64,000 nucleotides of DNA from Woeseiaceae bacterium (GTDB lineage Bacteria > Pseudomonadota > Gammaproteobacteria > Steroidobacterales > Woeseiaceae). The notes beneath the pieces are model-generated. The model had not been told where the DNA came from and searched no databases. It saw only the letters and a program-made list of their open reading frames with translations. The translations under genes were made by a program, and so were the position numbers. Location of the stretch: contig JASJCQ010000020.1 of assembly GCA_030065915.1 (NCBI GenBank), positions 62,001-126,000 of the forward strand, in the 5' to 3' direction. Positions 36,295-44,795 of the stretch are shown piece by piece; the stretch's first letter is position 1; each line of letters starts with the position of its first letter.

Positions 36295-36714
36295 CTATTC
36301 GATCCTGGAGAATGTCTGCGCGATGACCGTCCACTGATCCGCCCGTTTGATGGCGATCCACGTGAACTTTGTTCCGCCATCTTCAGATACATCGATGACA
36401 ACGGCTGTATCGCCGTGTAATCGAATGTCTTCATTGACGACACTGAAAGGGGCAATGTCGAGCGCGACGATGAAGTCGATATACGCGGCCTTGCCCATTG
36501 TGACGCCGGACGCAAACGTGGACAGGAAGTCGTCATGCAGGATTCTCTCCAGCGTTGCCCGGTCATCGTTTACCTCGGCGTCAATCCAGTCTTCAACCAG
36601 CGCTGTCAGCTCGGACCTCACCTTCGAGTCTGGCTGTAGCTTTGCCGGTTCGCCCGCATGCCCCAATGCTGAGAAGAGAATAAGAAAGTGAAAGATGTGC
36701 CTCGGTATGTTCAA
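36295..36714 (-). CDS. Secreted SnoaL/DUF4440-like protein
   Basis: The 139-residue product has a short signal peptide (to about GHAGE, residues 18-22), then an NTF2-like cone fold: LTALVEDWIDAEVNDDRATLERILHDDFLS, a loop with VTMGKAAYIDFI, and the strands GDTAVVIDVSEDGGTKFTW and DQWTVIAQTFSRIE. Such domains are usually ligand-binding or of unknown role; no catalytic set is obvious. Confidence 0.75.
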   Translation of the reverse strand: MNIPRHIFHFLILFSALGHAGEPAKLQPDSKVRSELTALVEDWIDAEVNDDRATLERILHDDFLSTFASGVTMGKAAYIDFIVALDIAPFSVVNEDIRLHGDTAVVIDVSEDGGTKFTWIAIKRADQWTVIAQTFSRIE

Positions 36715-36926
36715 GATGTGCTCCCTGACTGCCTGGGTGCTGATCAGTATCGACGGTAACCCGCGGTCTGCAACGAGCGCGGCCTCCCGTCGATGGTATC
36801 ACCCGGAGCACTGCTTGCCGGTACATCGATTCGGTCAGTGCCCGGCCGGTAGCGGATCGTATCTATCGCGCCAGTGAGCTGCGATCTTCAGATAGACTAG
36901 CGCTCTTGCGTCCCGGATATGTCCCT

Positions 36927-39548
36927 ATGAGATACCTGATGTTATTGCTGTTCTCGAGCGTTGCGTTCGCCGATGTTGACGTACGCGAATTCGATGCACA
37001 GATGTTCCCTGACGATGTCAGCTACGTGGAAGGCATCCCGACGCCAGCCGAGTTCCTCGGTTTCGAGCTGGGTACCGAGCCCGTGCGGCATCATCAGCTC
37101 GTCGAGTACATCAGGTTAGTAGCGAGCATGAGTGACCGGCTCCGTGTCGAGACGATTGGTTATTCACATGAGCGCCGCCCCATTCTCTTCGTCGTCGCGA
37201 CGTCGGAATCCAATAGGAACAACCTGGAACAGATTCGCCAACGGCACGTGGCACTCACAGAGCCGGACAGCGGGCAGTCTGTCGAAGACGACATGCCGAT
37301 AGTGACCTGGCTCAACTATGGTGTGCACGGTGCTGAGGCGAGCGGAATGGACGCGGCGTTACCGTTTGTCTATTACCTCGCGGCGGCTGAAGGCGAAGAG
37401 ATTGAGGCGATCCTCGATGACAGCGTCATTCTCGTTACGGCGATCTTCAATCCCGACGGCCATTCGAAACGAATCGCCTGGGTCGATGCTTACGGTGGCA
37501 AGCGTCGTGTCAGCAATCCCGATCACATGGAGCACCAGTCAAGCTGGCGTTTTGCACGCACGAACCACTACTGGTTCGACCTGAATCGCCAGTGGCTGCT
37601 CGTGACACAACCGGAGCCCAAGGCCTGGATGAAGAAGTGGCATCAGTGGCGCCCCAACCTGACCGTCGACTACCACGAGATGGGAGGCGCGCAGACCTAT
37701 TATTTCCATCCTGGGGTCAGGACCAGGACCAACCCGCTGGCTCCCGAGGCGGCGGAAGTGCTGATGGCAAGAACCGCGGCGTTCTCCGAAGAGGTGCTCG
37801 ACAGGGAAGGGCGCCTGTATTTTCAGGGTGAGCGATTTGACAACTACTACGTTGGCAAGGGTTCGACCTTTCCTCTCCTGAACGGCGGTGTCGGCATTCT
37901 CTACGAGGCAGCCGCGGCGCTTGGGCGGGAGATCGAAACACCGAACGGCCTGCGCACGTACCGGGAGAACATCCGTAAGCAGTTCCGAACCAGTATCGCG
38001 AGTATCCGTGCCGGCGCCAGTCAGCGTCTGGACTATCTTCGCTACCAGAAGCGCTTCTATTCAGACGCCGTAGATGCTGCGGAAAAGAGTCCGACCCAGG
38101 CATGGGTGTTCTCGGCAAACGGCGACTCGGCCCGGCTCAGAGCATTCATCGAGTTGCTCGAAACGCATCGTATCGACGCGTTTGCTCTGACTCGCGACTT
38201 CGAAAGGGACGGCATTGTCTTTGAGCAAGCTCATTCGATGGTCGTTCCAACGGCACAGCCGCAATACACGCTGATTCGCAGCATCTTCGAAACGGTGGAT
38301 ACCTTTGAAGACGCGACGTTTTACGATGTATCCACGTGGACGCTGCCGCCAGCCTTTGGCCTCGACTATGCCGAGCTATCGAGACGCGAACTGCGCGGTC
38401 TGGCAGGCGGGGAATATGCATTCGAAACGGCCACCGGCGCCGTACCGCAGTCGAGTTTCGGCTACGTTCTCGAGTGGGCACCGTACCTTGCGCCGCGTGC
38501 TCTGTATCGTCTGCTCGAGGAGGGTCTGCTGGCCCGGGTCGCAACCGAGCCGTTCCAGGTCGAGACGACGGAGGGGCCACGGTCCCTGCCGCGCGGCAGC
38601 ATCTTCGTTCCACTGGACCGCCAGACGGTGTCGCGCGAGGAGATTCTCGCACTGATGCAGGATGTCGCCGGAATCGAAGGCCAGCGCGTCCACGCGCTGA
38701 CGTCAGGTCGAAGTGTGAATGGAACCCGCGGCGTCAATGTAGGTGGTCCGTCTTTCCATCCGCTCAGGAAACCCGAGGTCCTGATGGCCATTGGAGAGGC
38801 CGTCGATCTGTACGACGCCGGCGAAATCTGGCACCTGCTGGACTATCGCATGGATATTCCTCTGACCATGAGAGACGTTGATAAGCTCGCGGACATCGAC
38901 TGGTCTCGCTACACGCATATCGTGATGCCTTCGGGAGACTATTCGGCGCTGGATCCCCTGGTCTCGGATCGCCTGCGCCAGTGGATTAGCGAAGGTGGTA
39001 CGCTCGTCGCGTTCAGTGAAGCAATCACCTGGCTTCGAGGCGTAACACTTGACTATGTCCCCGAGCCAGACGGTGTGTTGGCACCGGATATGGATGCGAC
39101 GGTTGAAGACGAGATGACTGAAGACGCTGAGGATGAGGAGCCGGTAGGCCGGTTCGACTATGCCAGCAAGGATGATCGCGAGGCCGTCGATGTCCTCGGC
39201 GGCGCGATTTTCCGCGCAGACCTGGACACATCGCATCCTTTGGGCTTCGGTATCTCTCGCCGGGATATTGCGCTGCACAAAAACCACAAGGAAGTGCTGG
39301 AGCCGACAGATAACCCTTACGCCGTTGTCATTCAGTACGCTGAGCAACCGCTATTGTCAGGTTACGCGTCGGAAGAAAACCGGCAAGCCATAGCATCTAC
39401 GCCCGCGCTGATCGCCGAGCGCTATGAGAGCGGATCGATCATCCTGTTTGCCGACAATACAAACTTCCGAGGCTACTGGTATGGGACCAACAAGCTGTTC
39501 CTGAACAGCCTGTTCTTCTCGAAGGCATTCAGCGCACCGGAAGAATAG
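36927..39548 (+). CDS. M14-family zinc carboxypeptidase-like protein, large secreted form
   Basis: The 873-residue protein has a signal peptide (MRYLMLLLFSSVAFA) when started at the ATG at 36927. The M14 catalytic part has NYGVHGAEASGMD (zinc HxxE), VTAIFNPDGHSKRI, and TVDYHEMGGAQTYYFHP with a third zinc His. A long C-terminal region (about residues 420-860) includes a glutamine-amidotransferase-like stretch (THIVMPSGDYSALDPLVSDRL) and an acidic insert near residue 720. This domain order occurs in secreted M14 proteins of marine proteobacteria; peptidase specificity is not evident. Confidence 0.87.
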   Translation: MRYLMLLLFSSVAFADVDVREFDAQMFPDDVSYVEGIPTPAEFLGFELGTEPVRHHQLVEYIRLVASMSDRLRVETIGYSHERRPILFVVATSESNRNNLEQIRQRHVALTEPDSGQSVEDDMPIVTWLNYGVHGAEASGMDAALPFVYYLAAAEGEEIEAILDDSVILVTAIFNPDGHSKRIAWVDAYGGKRRVSNPDHMEHQSSWRFARTNHYWFDLNRQWLLVTQPEPKAWMKKWHQWRPNLTVDYHEMGGAQTYYFHPGVRTRTNPLAPEAAEVLMARTAAFSEEVLDREGRLYFQGERFDNYYVGKGSTFPLLNGGVGILYEAAAALGREIETPNGLRTYRENIRKQFRTSIASIRAGASQRLDYLRYQKRFYSDAVDAAEKSPTQAWVFSANGDSARLRAFIELLETHRIDAFALTRDFERDGIVFEQAHSMVVPTAQPQYTLIRSIFETVDTFEDATFYDVSTWTLPPAFGLDYAELSRRELRGLAGGEYAFETATGAVPQSSFGYVLEWAPYLAPRALYRLLEEGLLARVATEPFQVETTEGPRSLPRGSIFVPLDRQTVSREEILALMQDVAGIEGQRVHALTSGRSVNGTRGVNVGGPSFHPLRKPEVLMAIGEAVDLYDAGEIWHLLDYRMDIPLTMRDVDKLADIDWSRYTHIVMPSGDYSALDPLVSDRLRQWISEGGTLVAFSEAITWLRGVTLDYVPEPDGVLAPDMDATVEDEMTEDAEDEEPVGRFDYASKDDREAVDVLGGAIFRADLDTSHPLGFGISRRDIALHKNHKEVLEPTDNPYAVVIQYAEQPLLSGYASEENRQAIASTPALIAERYESGSIILFADNTNFRGYWYGTNKLFLNSLFFSKAFSAPEE

Positions 39549-39575
39549 CCTGATCTCACGGCGAGGCGGCCCTGC

Positions 39576-40775
39576 CTAGGCGTTCTGGTCGCGTTGCAGC
39601 GACAGCTCGATGACTTGCGCCAACTGCGTGTCGCCTATGCTCTCTTCTGAGGTGCCGACGCGATTGCGGCCCTCGGACTTCGCTTTGTAGAGAGCTTCGT
39701 CGGCGACTCGCAGCAGTTCCTCCGGGCCGTCGCCGGGCGGAACGATACTCGATACGCCAGCGCTGATGGTCACCATCTTCGATGTCGGTGACGCGACGTG
39801 CTCGAACATGTTCTTGACGACTTCCTTGCGCACGTCCTCGATAATTCGTGCCGCCTGTCCCGTGTTGCAGCCGGGCAGCAGGACAACGAACTCTTCGCCG
39901 CCGTAGCGCGCCGCGAGATCCAGTGGTCGCTTGGCCGCCGTCTCGATGATCGGGGCAATGTTGATCAGGCAGTCGTCGCCAGCCTGGTGTCCGTAGTGGT
40001 CGTTGTATTGCTTGAAATGATCGATGTCTACGAGTGCGAGAGCGATGGGAATCTGCTCACGCTGGCAGTGCCGCCAGGTCCGGTCGAAGTGCTTGTCGAA
40101 GGCGCCGCGGTTGGCGATCTTCGTCAACGCGTCCTGATCCGCCATGAATCGAAGCTCCCCTTCTTCGAGGAAGCTCAGTCGTTTGCTGTATTCGAGGTTG
40201 TAGAGGCCCGTGGTGCCTATGACATTCGCGAAGGTGAGCATGACGCCACTGAAGACCAGCGTATTACCGGGCATAGGGCCAACGACACCTACGGTGATGA
40301 ACATTGCATACAATGCGACCGAGGTGGCGACGGCCGGCCAGAACCTCAAGCCCAGGTAGAAGTAAATGTAGAAGGTGCTCAACAGATAGCCCGTCAGGTC
40401 CGACGCGTTGCCGAACGCGCCGCCGGCCGATTCCATGAACAGGGTCGTCATACCGATACTCATGCCGACGGCGACACCCGCGTAGGTCAACAGGCTTCGG
40501 AAACGTGCCATGTAGGTAAACGCGAACATCAGGATGATCAGCGGCTGCGTTATCGCTGTACGCATCGGGATGCTGGGATCGCTGAATCCCGGACCGTCAA
40601 AGAAGTAGTCCATGGTCGGGAAGGACAGCTGGTATAGCGAGCCGATCATCAGCGCGAGCCGCAGCTGGGACAGGCCGGCGCAGCCAACGTCTTCCAGGTA
40701 TTCTTTTTCGAGCGTGGGTTCGAACCGGAGTGCTTTAAAGCCGCGTTCGATTTGACTGTGATAGAGGGACTTCAT
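39576..40775 (-). CDS. Diguanylate cyclase with N-terminal membrane domain
   Basis: The 399-residue product has a membrane part of about six spans (residues 40-210) and a GGDEF domain with the active-site variant GGEEF (RYGGEEFVVLLPG). It should make cyclic di-GMP from GTP. An RxxD inhibitory site is not obvious before the active site. The membrane part does not match a sensor domain I can name. No phosphodiesterase lies nearby. Confidence 0.92.
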   Translation of the reverse strand: MKSLYHSQIERGFKALRFEPTLEKEYLEDVGCAGLSQLRLALMIGSLYQLSFPTMDYFFDGPGFSDPSIPMRTAITQPLIILMFAFTYMARFRSLLTYAGVAVGMSIGMTTLFMESAGGAFGNASDLTGYLLSTFYIYFYLGLRFWPAVATSVALYAMFITVGVVGPMPGNTLVFSGVMLTFANVIGTTGLYNLEYSKRLSFLEEGELRFMADQDALTKIANRGAFDKHFDRTWRHCQREQIPIALALVDIDHFKQYNDHYGHQAGDDCLINIAPIIETAAKRPLDLAARYGGEEFVVLLPGCNTGQAARIIEDVRKEVVKNMFEHVASPTSKMVTISAGVSSIVPPGDGPEELLRVADEALYKAKSEGRNRVGTSEESIGDTQLAQVIELSLQRDQNA

Positions 40776-41106
40776 AGTAGAGGCTTTAGTGTCTCGTTGT
40801 TATCAAGTGCACGAGCCGCCCGGGCAGTAAAGGCGCGCAGCTCGTCCCCCGAGATATCGGCCGACGGTGGGGAAAATTTAGCTCTCGATAAAATCTTTTC
40901 TGCGCGTGTGTTGTGCCGAATCCGCGCATAAGTCCCTGTTTTTGTTAGGTGACACGTGCAGCGCCCCGTAATTGGGTAGTTCTGATGGCCAGAGCGTGAA
41001 GCGTGGGGCTGCACTCGACCCGACGCCGGGACTGGAGCCGTCCTGCGACGGTATGCCCTGTTTGGGCATCTACGTTATCGATGACTAACACTGGGGAGAC
41101 ACAACA
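40776..41106 (+). other. Non-coding interval with three consecutive hairpins (possible structured leader)
   Basis: This 331-base gap separates a reverse diguanylate cyclase from a forward secreted-protein gene. On the + strand three hairpins can form: 40956-40967 with 41005-41014 (bulged), 41038-41042 with 41047-41051, and 41053-41058 with 41064-41069. They end about 40 bases before the downstream ATG. I do not recognise a known riboswitch consensus. An 80-codon frame on the minus strand overlapping the cyclase start is judged unlikely to be a gene. Confidence 0.4.
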
Positions 41107-41634
41107 ATGAAGTACCGATGGATGACCTTGCTTCTGCCGTTCCTTGCGACGGCGTTCGCCGGCGAGCACAGCAAGATGGAAATCAAGGTGATCAGCAGTG
41201 ATACCGACGGCGTGGTGAGAATCGACAGCGACGACCTCGACTTCGATTTGCTCGAGATGCAGGTCGGTGAAAATCGCTCGATTGTCGACAGTAACGGCAA
41301 GAACGTACTGATCACGCGGACTGACGACGGCTTTGACCTCAACGTCGATGGCGATGTCGTCCAGATTCCCGACCCGGGCAAGCTGCACGGCGTTGGAGAC
41401 TTTGACACGGATATCGACGTTGACGTCATCCACAAGAAGGTCCATATCGGCGACGCGGACGAGTCAGGCGCCGTCATCGTGACGCGCGGTGTAATCGAGC
41501 CGGTTATCCAGGAGCAGATTCGTTCCCTGTTGCAGTCGGCCGGCGTCGACGGTGACGTCCGATTCGTGGAAGGTGGTGGCGATGGCCCGCACATCATCAA
41601 GGATGTACGCGTCATTCGCGAGAAGTCGCTCTAG
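41107..41634 (+). CDS. Secreted acidic protein of unknown function
   Basis: The 175-residue product has a signal peptide (MKYRWMTLLLPFLATAFAGE). The mature part is very acidic, with Asp-rich strands such as RIDSDDLDFDLLEMQVGE and DFDTDIDVDVIHKKVHIGDADE, then a helix (VIQEQIRSLLQSAGVDG) and a final strand. The composition suggests cation binding or a periplasmic adaptor, but no family is recognised. A GGGGAGAC ribosome site precedes the ATG. Confidence 0.75.
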   Translation: MKYRWMTLLLPFLATAFAGEHSKMEIKVISSDTDGVVRIDSDDLDFDLLEMQVGENRSIVDSNGKNVLITRTDDGFDLNVDGDVVQIPDPGKLHGVGDFDTDIDVDVIHKKVHIGDADESGAVIVTRGVIEPVIQEQIRSLLQSAGVDGDVRFVEGGGDGPHIIKDVRVIREKSL

Positions 41635-41648
41635 TAGTCGAAAGCCCC

Positions 41649-41697
41649 GCCGCCAGCATTGTGTTGGCGGCCGGCTCTACGCTTGCTTCTTTTTTCT
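41649..41697 (+). terminator. Probable terminator after the secreted acidic protein gene
   Basis: A 10-bp stem (41649-41658 with 41662-41671, three-base loop, one G-U pair) is followed about 16 bases later by CTTCTTTTTTCT. The gap between stem and T-run is longer than ideal, so the call is moderate. Confidence 0.5.
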
Positions 41698-41727
41698 AGC
41701 GCTCCTGGGCCGCAGACGATCGCGAGA

Positions 41728-42639
41728 TCAGCCAGACGTCGCGTAGGAGACGGCTATCTCGGCTGCAAGGCGTGCATTGTTTACCACCAGCGCCATGTTC
41801 GCGGCCAGACTGTCGCCGGCGGACAGTTCGGTGATTCGTTGGAGCAAGAATGGCGTCGCGTCCTTCCCGGTAATGGCTGCAGCCTCCATCTCTTTGATCG
41901 CCGTGTTGATTAGCCTGTCCATCGTCTCGCGTGGCAACGCGTGCGCTGCCGGAATCGGGTTCGCAATAAGCGTGCCGTTGTTCAGCCCAATGGAATCGTG
42001 GGCAATCAGCATTGCCGCGATGTCAGCTGCCGTTTCCACGCGGTAGTCCAGCGGCAATCCGCTGTCCCTCGCATAAAAAGCAGGCAGGTTGTCGATGCGG
42101 AATCCGAGAACGGCGACACCCTTGGTTTCCAGGTATTCCAGCGTTCTTGGCAGATCCAGGACAGACTTTATGCCGGCGCAGACCACGGCGACCGGTGTCT
42201 GAGCCAGCTCCTCGAGGTCTGCAGAAACGTCCAGGGTGTTCTCGTATCCCCGGTGCACGCCACCGATACCGCCCGTCGCAAAAATCCTGATGCCAGCGAG
42301 ATGGGCGATCATCATTGTCGCGGCGACCGTTGTGCCCCCGGTCAGCTTGCTCGCAACCGCCGCGGCGAGGTCGCGACGACTGGCCTTGATGGCCGACGTA
42401 TCGGCGAGCTTGTCCATTTCGTCTGGCGTCAGGCCGACGACCAGGTCTCCGTCGACGATCGCGATTGTGGCGGCACGGGCGCCGGAAGCTTCAACAGCCG
42501 ACTCGACATTTCTCGCGCACTCGACGTTCTGCGGAAAGGGCATGCCATGGCTGATGATCGTCGATTCCAGGGCGACGATCGGTTCGCTATTCCTTAGCGC
42601 AATTGCCACTTCATCCGAGACCCGCAGCGGCCTACGCAT
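41728..42639 (-). CDS. psuG: Pseudouridine-5'-phosphate glycosidase
   Basis: PsuG splits pseudouridine 5'-phosphate to uracil and ribose 5-phosphate. The 303-residue protein has the family start PIVALESTIISHGMPFPQNV, then ASRRDLAAAVASKLTGGTTVAATM, FATGGIGGVHRG and LNNGTLIANPIP. It overlaps psuK by eight bases, the usual kinase-glycosidase pair for salvage or disposal of RNA-derived pseudouridine. Confidence 0.95.
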   Translation of the reverse strand: MRRPLRVSDEVAIALRNSEPIVALESTIISHGMPFPQNVECARNVESAVEASGARAATIAIVDGDLVVGLTPDEMDKLADTSAIKASRRDLAAAVASKLTGGTTVAATMMIAHLAGIRIFATGGIGGVHRGYENTLDVSADLEELAQTPVAVVCAGIKSVLDLPRTLEYLETKGVAVLGFRIDNLPAFYARDSGLPLDYRVETAADIAAMLIAHDSIGLNNGTLIANPIPAAHALPRETMDRLINTAIKEMEAAAITGKDATPFLLQRITELSAGDSLAANMALVVNNARLAAEIAVSYATSG

Positions 42640-43738
42640 ATCGGTTCTCCTCCAGTTGATAGGTATCGGTCAGTTGTTTCAGGGCTTGCGCGTCCACAGT
42701 TGCGGTGGACGATTCCAGTGCAATTCTCGCGACATCGTTGGCGAGCTCAGCCATTTCTGCTGTAGCCGTGTCGTTCAGAGACCCGAGAATGAGCCCGGCT
42801 ACCAGCGCATCGCCAGCCCCGCTAACGGACGCTACGCTGGCGGCGCGCCTGGCGGGTACGAGCCTCGCGGTCGTTCCGTCGGCCGCGAAGACGCCGTGGG
42901 CGCCGAGCGAGATGAATACCTGTCCGACGCCACGTTCCAGAAGCGCTCGTGCTGCGCTGCCGGCCTGCTGCCTGCTGCGCAGGCGTTTCCCGAGCAATGC
43001 GCCGGCTTCAATGAGCGTCGGCTTCAGTATGTCTATCCGGGAGAGGAAAGCGGCAAGCCTGGGCGCCTTCGCAACTGAAACCGGGTCAGCAATGATTGTC
43101 TTGTCAGAAAACCGGTCGAACAGATAGCCAAGCGCGTTTTCACTCAAGTTTGCGTCGAGGAATATGGCGCTGGCATTTCGAAGGCTCGACTCCTGTTCCT
43201 GCAAGAGCTCGACGCTCAGCTGGTCCATAATCTCCATGTCGGATATCCCTGCACCCAGGTCACCCCGCTCATCGAAGATGGAGACGTAGGTTGCGGTGCG
43301 TTGGCCGGCGAGCCTGACGATGCCCGCCACGTCGATACCGGCATTGTGTGCGGTACTTGCGATCAGGTCGCCGTGATTGTCATCGCCGACGACCGTAATC
43401 AGACGGCAGTTGATGCCGAGCCTCGAAGTGCTCTCCGCGACGTTGCGTGCAACACCACCGGCAGACAGGGTGACGGTGCCCGGATTCGAGTCACCCGCTC
43501 GCAGCCGCGCAGCCGGTCGACCGCTTATGTCTATGGTTGCACCGCCAACAGCTACGACATACGGCGCTTCGTTGAGGACGTACGCTCGTCCTCGGATAAG
43601 CCCCTTTGCGCCCAGGTTGGTTATATGAACTGCGACGGCGGCACGCGATAGACCGAGTCGGGAAGCAATGGCCTCCTGGGACGCCATCGGGTTGTTCCGG
43701 ATGCAGTCGAGAACCTGCCTTTCTCTTGGGGTCAGCAT
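42632..43738 (-). CDS. psuK: Pseudouridine kinase with N-terminal HTH domain
   Basis: The 368-residue protein has an N-terminal winged-helix (LTPRERQVLDCIRNNPMASQ and then IASRLGLSRAAVAVHITNLGAKG, residues 2-50) fused to a PfkB sugar kinase. The kinase has VVAVGGATIDISGRP at the start and VASVSGAGDALVAGLILGSL with the GAGD anion hole and catalytic Asp. The fusion suggests that the kinase may bind its own promoter region. It overlaps psuG, so the substrate is most likely pseudouridine. The start ATG abuts a long palindrome. Confidence 0.9.
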   Translation of the reverse strand: MLTPRERQVLDCIRNNPMASQEAIASRLGLSRAAVAVHITNLGAKGLIRGRAYVLNEAPYVVAVGGATIDISGRPAARLRAGDSNPGTVTLSAGGVARNVAESTSRLGINCRLITVVGDDNHGDLIASTAHNAGIDVAGIVRLAGQRTATYVSIFDERGDLGAGISDMEIMDQLSVELLQEQESSLRNASAIFLDANLSENALGYLFDRFSDKTIIADPVSVAKAPRLAAFLSRIDILKPTLIEAGALLGKRLRSRQQAGSAARALLERGVGQVFISLGAHGVFAADGTTARLVPARRAASVASVSGAGDALVAGLILGSLNDTATAEMAELANDVARIALESSTATVDAQALKQLTDTYQLEENRYA

Positions 43739-43770
43739 TAATAAAGATTAGCATTACTAATGTTTATTAA
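43738..43770. promoter_or_regulatory. 33-bp imperfect palindrome at the psuK start
   Basis: The outer arms TTAATAAA and TTTATTAA are perfect inverted repeats, and the inner part GATTAGCATTACTAATG is nearly symmetric around base 43754. It covers the psuK start region and would be a natural operator for the HTH domain of PsuK (autoregulation), which is inference. The same A/T-rich stretch could also hold promoter elements. Confidence 0.7.
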
Positions 43771-43997
43771 GAAAGTATTATTGTGCCCGGATGCGGATTG
43801 CCTGAAGTTCTCTGAAAAAGACCCGGACGTAGAGTATGCTCTCGACTATCTGGGCTATCGTGCTGAAACCGCGGTTCTGATTGGGGTTCGGAAATCGTCG
43901 CCCGTCCAGCAGCCGATGCCCGGCAGCCGAATACGGAGCGTGCAGTCCGGCGCCTGTCTCATTGACCGACAATGCCGTTACAACGGCAGGGGAAAAC

Positions 43998-44795
43998 ATG
44001 TCAAAAACCGATGACAATCTCGCGTTGTTCTGCGACTTCGAAAACATCGCTCTCGGAGTACGAGACGCGAAGGACGCCGAATTCGACATCAACCATGTGC
44101 TGGAACGGCTGCTCGTTAAGGGAAGCATCGTTGTCAAGAAGGCGTACTGTGACTGGGAGCGCTATCGCGAGTTCAAGAAACCGATGCATGAAGCGGCGTT
44201 CGAACTGATCGACATTCCTCATGTTCGGCAATCCGGCAAGAACTCGGCAGATATCCGCATGGTCGTCGATGCCCTGGACTTGTGCTACACGAAGTCGCAC
44301 GTCAACACATTCGTGATCATCAGCGGCGATTCGGATTTCTCGCCGCTCGTCAGCAAGCTTCGTGAAAACGCCAAGACCGTTATCGGTGTCGGCGTCAGGA
44401 ATTCGACGTCGGACCTGCTAACCAGCAATTGCGATGAGTTCATCTTTTATGACGACCTCGTTCGCGAGCAGAAGCGTCGAGGGCAGAGCAAGGCGTCCTC
44501 GAAGACGCGCAAACGCAAGCAGACCAAGACCCAGAAGCCCGACGAGGCGCAGGAAGCCATCGATCTGGCGCTTGAAACGGCCGCCGCGCTGAAGGCTGAG
44601 CGCGGCGATGAGGAGAAGCTGTGGGGCTCGATGGTCAAGCAGGCGCTAAAAAGGCGACGTCCTGGGTTTAACGAAAGTGCTTATGGCTTCGAGTCGTTCA
44701 GCAAGCTGCTCGAGGAAGCTCAAAAACGCGGGCACCTGGACCTGGAGCTCGACGAGCGTTCAGGCGGCTACATCCTGCGGCGGCTGAATAGTTGA
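43998..44795 (+). CDS. NYN-domain nuclease-like protein with C-terminal LOTUS/OST-HTH domain
   Basis: The 265-residue protein starts with a NYN (PIN-like) domain: NLALFCDFENIALGV (first Asp), KNSADIRMVVDALDL (second acidic group) and VIISGDSDFSPLVSKLRE (third). A basic linker (about residues 160-185, Lys/Arg-rich) follows, then an OST-HTH/LOTUS domain (EEKLWGSMVKQALKRRRPGFN to the C terminus), thought to bind RNA. AGGGGA five bases before the ATG fixes the start. It is probably an RNA-binding nuclease or regulator. Confidence 0.88.
   Translation: MSKTDDNLALFCDFENIALGVRDAKDAEFDINHVLERLLVKGSIVVKKAYCDWERYREFKKPMHEAAFELIDIPHVRQSGKNSADIRMVVDALDLCYTKSHVNTFVIISGDSDFSPLVSKLRENAKTVIGVGVRNSTSDLLTSNCDEFIFYDDLVREQKRRGQSKASSKTRKRKQTKTQKPDEAQEAIDLALETAAALKAERGDEEKLWGSMVKQALKRRRPGFNESAYGFESFSKLLEEAQKRGHLDLELDERSGGYILRRLNS

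Noticed and set aside
40772-41014. 80-codon minus-strand frame whose stop overlaps the diguanylate cyclase start (ATGA)
   Set aside because: The overlap is suggestive, but the N-terminal half has no protein-like order and no ribosome site was seen. Only the last 35 codons look plausible; not enough to call a gene.
43760-44014. 84-codon frame before the NYN gene
   Set aside because: It starts inside the psuK palindrome, has no ribosome site, and its last part runs into the NYN start; composition becomes random after about 45 codons.
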